Shown piece by piece: positions 1 to 7,522 of a stretch of DNA of 29,691 bases. The translations under genes and the position numbers were made by a program. The stretch lies in the NCBI GenBank assembly GCA_035623255.1, contig DASPTU010000095.1:1-29691 (forward strand). Direction: 5' to 3'. Source of the stretch: JAFAGX01 sp035623255. GTDB taxonomy: Bacteria; Acidobacteriota; Terriglobia; Terriglobales; Acidobacteriaceae. The notes under the pieces were generated by a model. That model had not been told where the DNA came from, did no database searches, and was given only the letters and a program-made list of their open reading frames with translations. How positions within the stretch are numbered: the first letter of the stretch is position 1; the number at the start of each line of letters is the position of its first letter.

Positions 1-428
1 TCCACCGCATCGCACTTGTTCAGCGCCACCACGATGTACGGCACTCCCACCTGGCGGGCCAACAGCACGTGCTCGCGGGTCTGCGGCATGGGACCATCGG
101 TCGCCGCCACCACCAGAATCGCGCCATCCATCTGCGCCGCCCCGGTAATCATGTTCTTGATGTAGTCGGCGTGGCCCGGGCAGTCGACGTGCGCATAGTG
201 CCGCTTGTCGGTCTCATACTCGACGTGCGCCGTGGCAATCGTGATGCCGCGCGCTTTCTCTTCCGGCGCGTTGTCGATCGAATCGAATGACCGGAACACA
301 ATCTTGGGATTGTGTTTCTGCAGAACCTTGGTGATGGCCGCCGTGAGCGTGGTCTTGCCATGGTCAATGTGACCGATGGTGCCCACGTTCACATGCGGCT
401 TGGTGCGTTCAAATTTCTCTTTCGCCAT
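1..428 (-). CDS. tuf: Elongation factor Tu, N-terminal 142 residues (cut by window edge)
   Basis: EF-Tu is the GTPase that delivers aminoacyl-tRNA to the ribosomal A site. The visible part begins MAKEKFERTKPHVNVGTIGH and carries the G1 loop GHIDHGKT (residues 19-26, with Ile where Val is usual), the switch I motif RGITI, the G3 motif DCPGHADY and the start of G4, NKCD. The frame runs off the left edge of the window, so only the GTPase domain is seen. It is the last gene of the str operon, 85 nt after fusA. A Shine-Dalgarno-like AAAGGAA lies before the ATG. A tight GC hairpin (450-466) sits just upstream of that site. Identification is certain; only the C-terminal part is unseen. Confidence 0.98.
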   Translation of the reverse strand, partial: MAKEKFERTKPHVNVGTIGHIDHGKTTLTAAITKVLQKHNPKIVFRSFDSIDNAPEEKARGITIATAHVEYETDKRHYAHVDCPGHADYIKNMITGAAQMDGAILVVAATDGPMPQTREHVLLARQVGVPYIVVALNKCDAV

Positions 429-445
429 AATTGCTATTTCCTTTG

Positions 446-504
446 TAGCGCCGGCGTCTCGCCGGCCCGTGCATTCCTACCCTTCGAAAACTACGAAGGG
501 TGGG
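446..504. repeat. Two adjacent hairpin-forming repeats between fusA and tuf
   Basis: The 85-nt fusA-tuf spacer holds two inverted repeats. The first pairs GCCGGCG (450-456) with CGCCGGC (460-466) around a 3-nt loop. The second pairs ACCCTTCG (479-486) with CGAAGGGT (494-501) around a 7-nt loop, and the stem can extend to 476-504 through one wobble pair. Both resemble dispersed intergenic repeats I recall from acidobacterial and verrucomicrobial genomes; the first gives the peptide AGVSPA when translated by mistake. In the tuf mRNA the GC hairpin lies only a few bases before the ribosome-binding site. It could tune tuf translation, protect mRNA ends or attenuate transcription. No U-run follows either stem in the direction of transcription, so neither is a classical terminator. 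Confidence 0.75.
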
Positions 505-513
505 GCAGCCAAA

Positions 514-2607
514 TCATTTCCCTACCGTCTTCCCCTGCACGCGGGCGATGATTTCTTCCGCCACCGCGCGTGGGGCTTCTTCATAACGGGCAAAGTGCAT
601 GGAGTACGTTGCCCGACCCTGCGTGCTCGAGCGCATGTGCGTCGCGTAACCAAACATTTCTGCCAGCGGCACAATTGATTTGATTACTTGCGACCCGGCC
701 CGGTGTTCCATGCCCTCGATGCGCCCGCGCCGCGAACTCAAGTCGCCCATAATTGCGCCCGCGAAGTCCTCAGGCACGACCACTTCAACAGACATCACAG
801 GCTCCAGCAAAACCGGCGAGGCCTTGCGAGCGGCTTCTTTGAATGCCATCGATCCGGCAATCTTGAAGGCCATTTCGCTGGAATCGACTTCGTGATAGCT
901 GCCGTCGTAGAGAATCGCTTTGATATCGACCATCTCGTAGCCGGCGAGAACGCCGCCTTCCATGGCCTCTTTAATACCTTGATCGATCGGCTTGATGTAC
1001 TCCTTGGGCACCGAGCCGCCGACGATTTCATTCACGAACTCATATCCCTTACCGGGTTCCTGCGGTTCCAACCGAATTTTCGCGTGTCCGTATTGACCAC
1101 GGCCGCCGGTCTGACGAATGTATTTGCCTTCGGCTTCTGCCGGCCTGCGAATCGTCTCGCGATAAGCGACCTGCGGCTTTCCAACGTTGGCTTCGACCGA
1201 GAATTCGCGCATCATGCGGTCGATAATGATTTCCAGATGCAGCTCGCCCATGCCGCTGATGATGGTTTGGCCGCTATCAGGATCGGTGTGAACTTTAAAG
1301 GTGGGATCTTCCTGCGCCAGCTTCGCCAGCGCCATGCCCATTTTTTCCTGATCGCCCTTGGTTTTGGGCTCAACCGCGACATCAATCACCGGAGCAGGGA
1401 ACTCAATCGATTCCAAAAGGATGGGGTGTTTCTCGTCGCAAATCGTATCACCGGTGCTGACGTTCCTAAGGCCGACGCAAGCGCAAATGTCGCCGGCATA
1501 AATCTCGCTGATTTCCTCGCGCTTGTTGGCGTGCATCTTCAGCAGGCGGCCGATGCGCTCGCTGCGCTGCTTACGCATGTTGTAAACCGAGTCCCCGGTC
1601 TTGACCTGTCCGGAATAAAGACGGATGAACACCAGCTGGCCGACGAACGGATCGGTCATGATCTTGAACGCCAAGGCCGAGAATGGTTCGTTGTCGGCCG
1701 CCTTGCGCACAACTTCTTTGCCGGTATTCGGATCAGTTCCCTTTACCGGCGGGATGTCGATCGGCGAGGGCAGGAAATCTACGACCGCGTCCAGCAATGG
1801 CTGCACACCTTTGTTCTTGAATGCCGATCCGCAAATGACGGGGAACACTTTCAGAGCGATGGTTGATTTCCGCAGTGAAGTCTTGAGTTCCTCCGGCGTG
1901 ATCGTTTCGCCTTCCATGTATTTGTGCAGCAGCTCATCGTCGTTCTCGACGATCGTTTCGACCATCTGATTGTGAAAAGCGTTGGCTTTCTTCTTCAGCT
2001 CTTCGGGAATCTCTTCCGTCACAAACTCTGCGCCGAGTGTTTCATCCCTCCAGATGATGGCTTTCATCTGGAAAAGATCGATGACACCTTTGAATTTATC
2101 TTCTTGTCCTATGGGGAGCTGGATGGCGACTGGGCGGGCATTGAGGCGCTTGCGGATGGTGTCGATGGCGTGTTCGAAATCAGCGCCCATCTTGTCCATC
2201 TTATTAATGAAGCAGATGCGCGGGACTTCGTATTTGTCAGCCTGACGCCATACGGTTTCTGACTGCGGCTCAACACCGTGAACGGCATCAAACACAGCGC
2301 AGGCTCCGTCGAGTACGCGCAGGGAGCGCTCTACCTCTGCGGTGAAGTCGACGTGACCGGGCGTGTCGATAATGTTGATGCGGATATCCCGCCAGGTGCA
2401 GGTGGTAGCGGCGGATGTAATGGTGATTCCGCGTTCCTGCTCCTGCTCCATCCAATCCATGGTTGCAGTGCCCTCATGGACCTCTCCGATGCGGTGCGTC
2501 CTCCCCGTATAGAAAAGGATGCGTTCCGTCGTAGTGGTCTTGCCGGCATCGATGTGGGCCATGACGCCGATGTTCCTGCAACGCTCTAATGGGACTGTTC
2601 TAGGCAC
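514..2607 (-). CDS. fusA: Elongation factor G
   Basis: EF-G is the GTPase that drives ribosomal translocation and, with RRF, ribosome recycling. From the chosen GTG start the protein has 697 residues, normal for the family, and begins VPRTVPLERCRNIGVMAHID. It shows G1 AHIDAGKT (residues 17-24), switch I RGITI, G3 DTPGHVDF and G4 NKMDKMGAD, then domains II-V with a GGSVPKEYI segment (domain IV) and an SSRRGRIEGME segment (domain V). The frame stays open for 25 codons upstream, but that stretch (to 2682) is translated AT-rich repeat, giving residues such as QITKLPDCKITKF, so the longer start is rejected. A purine-rich GGAAAGAG lies about 12 nt before the GTG. It follows rpsG and precedes tuf in the str operon. 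Confidence 0.97.
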   Translation of the reverse strand: MPRTVPLERCRNIGVMAHIDAGKTTTTERILFYTGRTHRIGEVHEGTATMDWMEQEQERGITITSAATTCTWRDIRINIIDTPGHVDFTAEVERSLRVLDGACAVFDAVHGVEPQSETVWRQADKYEVPRICFINKMDKMGADFEHAIDTIRKRLNARPVAIQLPIGQEDKFKGVIDLFQMKAIIWRDETLGAEFVTEEIPEELKKKANAFHNQMVETIVENDDELLHKYMEGETITPEELKTSLRKSTIALKVFPVICGSAFKNKGVQPLLDAVVDFLPSPIDIPPVKGTDPNTGKEVVRKAADNEPFSALAFKIMTDPFVGQLVFIRLYSGQVKTGDSVYNMRKQRSERIGRLLKMHANKREEISEIYAGDICACVGLRNVSTGDTICDEKHPILLESIEFPAPVIDVAVEPKTKGDQEKMGMALAKLAQEDPTFKVHTDPDSGQTIISGMGELHLEIIIDRMMREFSVEANVGKPQVAYRETIRRPAEAEGKYIRQTGGRGQYGHAKIRLEPQEPGKGYEFVNEIVGGSVPKEYIKPIDQGIKEAMEGGVLAGYEMVDIKAILYDGSYHEVDSSEMAFKIAGSMAFKEAARKASPVLLEPVMSVEVVVPEDFAGAIMGDLSSRRGRIEGMEHRAGSQVIKSIVPLAEMFGYATHMRSSTQGRATYSMHFARYEEAPRAVAEEIIARVQGKTVGK

Positions 2608-2635
2608 GACAAACTCGCTCTTTCCAGGGCTCCAA

Positions 2636-2735
2636 AATTTAGTAATTTTGCAATCGGGCAATTTGGTAATTTGAAAACCCACACCGGATGGTCGGGTAAA
2701 TTACAAAATTATCCGATTACCAAATTACAAAATCG
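2636..2735. repeat. AT-rich imperfect inverted repeat between rpsG and fusA
   Basis: The 129-nt spacer contains two runs built from the words AATTTGGTAATTTG, TTTGCAA and ATTACAAAAT. The left arm (about 2636-2673) reads AGTAATTTTGCAATCGGGCA and onward. The right arm (about 2697-2735) is largely its reverse complement. The centre is GC-richer (around 2674-2696). Composition is strikingly unlike the flanking genes. I recall such AAATTACCAAATT runs as scattered intergenic repeats in acidobacterial genomes. Its placement leaves the fusA ribosome-binding site (about 2619-2627) outside the arms. Function is unknown. Confidence 0.7.
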
Positions 2736-2736
2736 C

Positions 2737-3207
2737 CTACCACCGATAGTGCGCGAACGCTTTATTGGCTTCGGCCATGCGGTGCACATCTTCTTTCTTC
2801 TTGATCGCGGCGCCGCGGTTATTGGCGGCATCCAGCAATTCATTACTTAACTTGTCGATCATGCCTTTCTCGCCACGTCCGCGGGAGTAAGCGATGAGCC
2901 AGCGAATGGCCAGCGACGTTCGGCGGTCGGGGTTTACTTCCACCGGCACTTGATAGTTCGCGCCGCCCACACGCCGCGTCTTGACCTCGAGCAGCGGCTT
3001 GCAGTTCTCGACGGCCTTCTTGAACAGCTTGAGCGCCTCGTCGCCGCCCTTCTGCTGCAAGCGGTTGAGCGACTCATAAAAAATGCCTTCGGCGGTACTT
3101 TTCTTGCCGCCCCACATCATCGAGTTAACGAACTTGGTTACTAGATCCGATTGATAGACCGGATCGGGCTCGACTCCACGTTTGGTGATATGTCCTTTTC
3201 GAGGCAT
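2737..3207 (-). CDS. rpsG: 30S ribosomal protein S7
   Basis: S7 nucleates assembly of the 30S head by binding the 3' major domain of 16S rRNA and touches the E-site tRNA. The 156-residue product is the usual bacterial length. It begins MPRKGHITKRGVEPDPVYQS and contains the family blocks VTKFVNSMMWGGKKSTAE, VKTRRVGGANYQVPVEV and RRTSLAIRWL, ending KKKEDVHRMAEANKAFAHYRW. GGAG lies about 12 nt before the ATG. It is second in the str operon, 79 nt after rpsL and 129 nt before fusA. In E. coli S7 represses translation of its own operon by binding the rpsL-rpsG spacer. I cannot show that the spacer here (3208-3286) forms the same structure. Confidence 0.98.
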   Translation of the reverse strand: MPRKGHITKRGVEPDPVYQSDLVTKFVNSMMWGGKKSTAEGIFYESLNRLQQKGGDEALKLFKKAVENCKPLLEVKTRRVGGANYQVPVEVNPDRRTSLAIRWLIAYSRGRGEKGMIDKLSNELLDAANNRGAAIKKKEDVHRMAEANKAFAHYRW

Positions 3208-3286
3208 TCGGCTTCTTTACTCCATCAAGCTTCGCTCACGATGACCGCTGCGGGCTCCCGCTACCACCCACGCCCGCAAAATGCGG

Positions 3287-3658
3287 TTATTTTGGTCTCT
3301 TGGCGCCGTACTTTGATCGACCCTGCTTTCGGTTCGCCACACCTACTGCGTCCAACGTTCCACGAATCACGTGGTAGCGAACTCCCGGCAAATCCTTCAC
3401 GCGGCCCCCGCGAATCAAGACAATCGAGTGCTCCTGCAGGTTGTGGCCAACGCCGGGAATATATGTCGTAACTTCAATCCCATTTGTCAGTCGCACACGC
3501 GCAACCTTGCGCAGCGCCGAGTTCGGCTTCTTTGGCGTTTGCGTGTACACACGGGTGCAAACACCACGCTTTTGCGGGCATCCCTGCAATGCGGGACTCG
3601 CCGTCTTATACCTCGGTCGTTTGCGGCCGGTGCGTACTAGCTGATTGAATGTAGGCAT
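3287..3658 (-). CDS. rpsL: 30S ribosomal protein S12
   Basis: S12 lies at the decoding centre of the 30S subunit and helps control accuracy. The start MPTFNQLVRTGRKRPRYKT gives 123 residues, the usual size; an upstream in-frame ATG (3691) would add 11 residues with no family match and is rejected. The block TQTPKKPNSALRK places Lys43, and GGRVKDLPGVRYH places Lys88 and Asp89, the residue often methylthiolated. Both lysines are the streptomycin-sensitive wild type. A GAGGAAG site lies about 12 nt upstream. This is the first gene of the str operon, so the operon promoter should lie in 3659-4222. Confidence 0.98.
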   Translation of the reverse strand: MPTFNQLVRTGRKRPRYKTASPALQGCPQKRGVCTRVYTQTPKKPNSALRKVARVRLTNGIEVTTYIPGVGHNLQEHSIVLIRGGRVKDLPGVRYHVIRGTLDAVGVANRKQGRSKYGAKRPK

Positions 3659-4222
3659 CTTAGCTTTATACTTCCTCGCCGCCTCACACACTCATGCGCC
3701 AAATCGTATGCGCACAGACGCGGCTTCTTCTTTTATCCCTGGGTCAGGGTCTGGGTGGCGTCTTACCAACCATGCTTTCCGCCGTTCAATTCAGGCGGAA
3801 GATTGTTACTTACATTTCGGACTAGCCGCCGACGGTGGCGCCACGCCCCAACTTCGGGAGGCACTCCGTTTCGTCAGCACCATCCTGCATAGCTCTTCCA
3901 ACGGGTGGAAGGAACGCGCAGGATATTTCAGCGAGGGCATCTTCGAAAGGTATCTACGAAGATGTTGTATCTTTACGGCTCAACTGTTTTCGTGAGGCGC
4001 AACGGCAACGCGCAACCAAAAAGCGCCGCTTCACAGAGAAGCCAGGATGACTCGCGGAACCTAATAAATATAGCAACTGACTTCACGCGGCGTCAACCGC
4101 GCATCCCAACTAGAGACGTGGCCTCTTGGCATTGCTGAAAACATCAACTGCTTCTAGACTGGAAAATTCTCGTACAACGAGTTCACTTCATGGAGCGATC
4201 ATCAGCGTGCAAAGTAAGATGC
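3659..4222. other. Long non-coding divergent region between rpsL and the lipoprotein gene
   Basis: About 560 bases carry no open frame I trust. The region must hold the leftward str operon promoter and probably a rightward promoter for the lipoprotein. Visible structures are a 10-bp palindrome GTGGCGCCAC (3835-3844) and a hairpin with 8-bp arms (3938-3964). A weak rightward candidate promoter is TTGCTG (4132-4137), a 17-nt spacer, then TAGACT (4155-4160). I see no tRNA or other recognisable RNA gene. The length is generous for a simple divergent promoter, so an unrecognised leader or small RNA is possible. Confidence 0.6.
3938..3964. repeat. Perfect 8-bp inverted repeat in the rpsL upstream region
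   Basis: CATCTTCG (3938-3945) pairs perfectly with CGAAGATG (3957-3964) around an 11-nt loop. It lies about 280 nt upstream of the rpsL start and about 260 nt upstream of the lipoprotein start. It could be a protein-binding site or a hairpin in an RNA leader. No U-run follows it on either strand, so it is not a classical terminator. Confidence 0.5.
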
Positions 4223-6409
4223 ATGACTAACCGGGTCGCCAAGCTCTTTGCCCTCATCGCAGGGGCACTGTTGATCGCCACGCTGACCAGTTGCAAAAGC
4301 GGCCAACCTGTTGTCACCGGGAGTTTTCCGGTGCCTGCCACGATTGCAATTAGCCCTGCCCCCTCGCTTTCACTTGAGCTGGGCACAAATCAAGCTTTCA
4401 TAGCGACGGTGCAAAACGCCGCCAAAACCACCATTACCGAACCCGTTACGTATCAATCGAGCAACACTGCGGTCGTTACCGTGGCCGCAAATGGGCTGGC
4501 GTGTGCGGGTAGTTGGGACAACCTTGCTAGCCCTACAATCTGCACGCCGGGCCAAGTAGGAGTTGCGCAAGTAACAGCCACTGCTAACGGCGTCAGCAGT
4601 CCGCCCACTACGGTTTACGTTCACCAGCACGTTGATACTGTCACGCTACAGGATCTCTGCAGTGTCGCTCAGCCGAATACGCCGTGTACCCTGCCGCGAC
4701 ATCCTTGCCAATCGCTTCTCGAAAATTCATTGCCACAAAACACGGTCTATCAGGCGCGCGCCTTTAGCCGCGGCTTGGACATCACGCCCTCCGTAGGTCA
4801 GTTCGATTGGCAGGCTGTGACTCCCGGAGTAGTAGTGCTCAGCAACACCGCATCCGGGCTGGGCAACATCGTTAACGATGTCTCGCTGAACCAGGTTGTG
4901 GCTACAGCCAAAGCGCCAGGGGTAACGCAGGTTTACGCCACGATCGGCACCGCAACCAGCATGCCTGTTAACTTCACCACGTGTGCAGTGCAGTCCATAG
5001 CCCTGCAGGTGACGGCTTCCAGTTCGACCTCCACAACGATCGTGCCCACGGTGACCGATACGGTCGGGAACATCATTAGCCTTTCCACCAACGTCGCCGC
5101 AATCCCGCTAACGTGGAGCTCCTCCCAGGCTGGGTCAGTAAGCGTCAGCACATCCGGCGTGGCCAGTGGGACTACCGCTGGCGGTGGCGCGACCGTGATT
5201 GCCTCCTGCACACCACCGCTGTGTAATACTGGCTTTCTTCCGAGTTTGCCGATCTATCCGCAAAGCGCTATACAGATCATTTCGAATCCCACAGCGACGA
5301 GCGCAGCTCCCGCGGCGAATGTTTACGTCAGCAGCACAGGTTGCGGCACGATTGAGGGATGCGTCAGCACCATCATTCCGGTCACGACGCCGGCCACCCA
5401 GGGAACGACACTAAGCCTTGCCGCAACTCCCAATTCGCTTTTGTTCAATCGGCAGGGAACGAAAGCGTATCTTGGCACGAACTCCGGTCTTCTCGGCACG
5501 AAAGGCCTAACGGTACTCGATCCATCCGCTAACACTGTCACCCAATTGGTTTCAACGCCAGGCAAAGTGCTGGCGGTGTCTCCCGATGGCACGAAGGTCG
5601 TTGTCTCCGACACAGACGATACACCGAACCAGGTTTTTGTCTTCGACTCAACCACCAGTATCAACGCAGCCTTTAATATCACGGGCGCGACGGCTGCTGA
5701 TTTTTCACCGGACAGTCTTAAGGGCTATATCATCGCGGGAAGCACGTTGTATGTGTATTCCAAAGTGGACGCACTGCAGACGATTACCCTTCGATCTCCT
5801 GCTAACGATGTCGCCTTCTTTGCCGAAGGGGCATTCGCGTACCTGGCAGGAGGCGACCCGGCGGGCATTATGGTAAGGAGAACTTGCGACAATGGCGAGG
5901 CGGACACAGTTGCGACTGTGGCACCCCCCAACCTTATTCGCGCACTCCCCAATGCAACTCAGATGCTGGCGCTGGTTCCCCCGGCGGTCGACCTTATTAA
6001 TGCCGATACCGCGCCTTCGGGTTGCACTCCTCCCGTACGCGACAGCCTAACCTCGTTCGACCTGGGCCTTGGCAGCTTCACACCCACTCAACTCATCATT
6101 TCAAACAATGGTTCCAGGGCCTATATTCTTTCGCCTCAACTGAGCGGCATCCTGGTCTACGACATTGGCTCACAAACATCTTCTACTTTCTCACTTGTAG
6201 GGAATGCGGCCCCTCTTCAAGCCTCACTAACGCCAGACGGCAGTCTCCTGGCGGTCGGTGCTTCAGACGGCATGTTGCATGAAATTCAGACCGCGACCGG
6301 GGCTGATGTAGCTCAGGTTCAATTTCCCCTGGGTCTTTGTCTGAACACAGCAGGCCGGCAATTTGCCGGAATCACTTGCAATCCGGATCTGGTGGTCGTG
6401 AAACCCTAA
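4223..6409 (+). CDS. Secreted lipoprotein with Ig-like (Big2-type) domains and a beta-propeller
   Basis: The chosen ATG gives a clean lipoprotein signal: MTNRVAKLFALIAGALLIAT followed by lipobox LTSC with Cys24 as the lipidated residue. An ATG 33 nt upstream adds only a charged stretch. After the Cys come bacterial Ig-like segments (VTVAANGLA...GVAQVTATANGV near the N-terminus, and TWSSSQAGSVSVSTSGVASG mid-protein). The second half is a repeated beta-blade pattern such as AVSPDGTKVVVSDTDDTPNQ, FSPDSLKGYIIAGSTLYVY and SLTPDGSLLAVGASDGMLHE, typical of YncE-like propellers. Several Cys pairs suggest disulphides outside the cytoplasm. The role is unknown; adhesion, or ligand binding at the envelope, is a guess. 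It ends 15 nt from the convergent nusB. Confidence 0.8.
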   Translation: MTNRVAKLFALIAGALLIATLTSCKSGQPVVTGSFPVPATIAISPAPSLSLELGTNQAFIATVQNAAKTTITEPVTYQSSNTAVVTVAANGLACAGSWDNLASPTICTPGQVGVAQVTATANGVSSPPTTVYVHQHVDTVTLQDLCSVAQPNTPCTLPRHPCQSLLENSLPQNTVYQARAFSRGLDITPSVGQFDWQAVTPGVVVLSNTASGLGNIVNDVSLNQVVATAKAPGVTQVYATIGTATSMPVNFTTCAVQSIALQVTASSSTSTTIVPTVTDTVGNIISLSTNVAAIPLTWSSSQAGSVSVSTSGVASGTTAGGGATVIASCTPPLCNTGFLPSLPIYPQSAIQIISNPTATSAAPAANVYVSSTGCGTIEGCVSTIIPVTTPATQGTTLSLAATPNSLLFNRQGTKAYLGTNSGLLGTKGLTVLDPSANTVTQLVSTPGKVLAVSPDGTKVVVSDTDDTPNQVFVFDSTTSINAAFNITGATAADFSPDSLKGYIIAGSTLYVYSKVDALQTITLRSPANDVAFFAEGAFAYLAGGDPAGIMVRRTCDNGEADTVATVAPPNLIRALPNATQMLALVPPAVDLINADTAPSGCTPPVRDSLTSFDLGLGSFTPTQLIISNNGSRAYILSPQLSGILVYDIGSQTSSTFSLVGNAAPLQASLTPDGSLLAVGASDGMLHEIQTATGADVAQVQFPLGLCLNTAGRQFAGITCNPDLVVVKP

Positions 6410-6424
6410 AAAGACATCAGAGCG

Positions 6425-6850
6425 TCAACGCTCGACCACTTTCTTCTCCAATTCACGGCCCACACTGTCAAGTACACCATTGATGAACTGCACCGATTCA
6501 GGAGTAGAAAACTTGCGGGCGATTTCGAGGGCTTCATTGATAATTACTGCGCGAGGTGTAGCCGGAAAGCCAATTAATTCTGCGACGGAGGCGCGCAACA
6601 AATTGCGATCGACAGCGGCCATACGATCCATCCGCCAGTTCTCGGCGTGGCGCTCGATCAGACCGTCAATCTCCTCCCGGTGATCAGTGGCCTCGCGGAA
6701 CAGGTCTTCGGTAAATCCACGCACGTCCTCGGGTACCGAATTGTGCTCACGCCAGAAAGTTCGGCGAACCTCGTCCGGCGTTTGCCGGCCCATGTCGCCC
6801 TGAAACAACATCTGCAGTGCCAGTTCGCGAGATTTACGGCGGGTACCCAT
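6425..6850 (-). CDS. nusB: Transcription antitermination factor NusB
   Basis: NusB with NusE (S10) binds boxA in rRNA leader transcripts and supports processive transcription. The start MGTRRKSRELALQMLFQ gives 141 residues, within the family range; three codons upstream another ATG is possible. Conserved segments are the N-terminal helix RRKSRELALQMLFQGD, then ENWRMDRMAAVDRNLLRASVAEL, PRAVIINEALEIARKF and the C-terminal FINGVLDSVGRELE. It lies 64 nt after ribH. Linkage of ribH and nusB is common across bacteria. The gap between them contains a degraded copy of a repeat (6862-6886). Confidence 0.95.
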   Translation of the reverse strand: MGTRRKSRELALQMLFQGDMGRQTPDEVRRTFWREHNSVPEDVRGFTEDLFREATDHREEIDGLIERHAENWRMDRMAAVDRNLLRASVAELIGFPATPRAVIINEALEIARKFSTPESVQFINGVLDSVGRELEKKVVER

Positions 6851-6861
6851 GGAGAGCAATC

Positions 6862-7024
6862 AGCACTTAGTGTTCAGCCATCAGTTTAAACCAGGCCACT
6901 TGCAGCTTTAGAAGTCAAGATTTGCGAGTCTTCCTTCGTTCTTGGATTGCGGGTTTCGGCAATTGGTCATTCCGAGCGGAGCGAGGAATCTGCTTTGCAC
7001 TGAGTGCTGAATGCTGAGTGCTGA
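6862..7024. repeat. Dispersed-type repeats spanning the ribH 3' end
   Basis: Three repeat units are visible. GCTGAATGCTGAGTGCTGA (7006-7024, within a longer unit 6997-7024) is built from the word GAGTGCTGA. A diverged relative, CAGCACTTAGTGTTCAGCC, lies at 6862-6880. Between them, 6966-6993 carries a unit beginning GTCATTCCGAGCGGAGCGAG, which I recall as a very frequent intergenic repeat in acidobacterial genomes. The 6966-7024 block is inside the ribH reading frame, giving peptides QHSALSAK and QIPRSARND. The repeat boundaries are my estimate. Confidence 0.75.
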
Positions 7025-7520
7025 CGGCTTTCTTCAGGTTCGCCATCTCCACCGCAGCCAGTGCTGCCTCAAATCCCTTGTTTCCCATCTTCAGCCCTGC
7101 GCGATCGATGGCTTGCTCCAGCGTGTCGCAGGTAAGAACGCCGAACGCGTGCGGAACTCCGGTTTCCTGTGCCGATTGCCCGATGCCACGCGCGACCTCG
7201 TTGACGATCACGTCGTAATGAGCTGTCTCGCCACGCAGTAGACAGCCAAGACAGATGATCGCATCGTATTTTTTGGTTTGCGCGGCCGTCCGTGCGGCGG
7301 AGGGAATTTCAAATGAGCCGGGCACGCGCAGGATGGCGATAGCGTCTTCATCGGCTCCCGACCGTATGAGCCCGTCGTATGCGCTGCGCAACAGTCGTTC
7401 GGTGATGAACTCATTGAATCGGGCAACTACGATAGCGAATCGAAGGCCGGCAGCGTTCAGCTTTCCCGCAATCGCTTTCTTGCGAATCGTCTCAGTGCTT
7501 CGATCTGTGCCTCTGGACAA
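6915..7520 (-). CDS. ribH: 6,7-dimethyl-8-ribityllumazine synthase with repeat-derived C-terminal tail
   Basis: RibH condenses 5-amino-6-ribitylaminouracil with 3,4-dihydroxy-2-butanone 4-phosphate to form lumazine, the penultimate step of riboflavin synthesis. Family blocks are RFAIVVARFNEFITERLLR, RVPGSFEIPSAAR, the active-site stretch GETAHYDVIVNEVARGI and FGVLTCDTLEQAIDRAG. The core ends near LKKAV at about residue 165. The remaining roughly 36 residues (STQHSALSAK, QIPRSARNDQ and so on) are encoded by dispersed repeats and do not belong to the family, making 201 residues against a usual 150-165. The start is TTG at 7520, with AAAGG about 9 nt upstream; no ATG or GTG fits. It starts 2 nt after the crotonase stop, so the two are probably translationally coupled. 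Confidence 0.95.
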   Translation of the reverse strand: MSRGTDRSTETIRKKAIAGKLNAAGLRFAIVVARFNEFITERLLRSAYDGLIRSGADEDAIAILRVPGSFEIPSAARTAAQTKKYDAIICLGCLLRGETAHYDVIVNEVARGIGQSAQETGVPHAFGVLTCDTLEQAIDRAGLKMGNKGFEAALAAVEMANLKKAVSTQHSALSAKQIPRSARNDQLPKPAIQERRKTRKS

Positions 7521-7522
7521 AA

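Noticed and set aside
688..1866. 392-codon open frame on the plus strand opposite fusA
   Set aside because: It mirrors the codon structure of a certain EF-G gene and has no recognisable protein motif.
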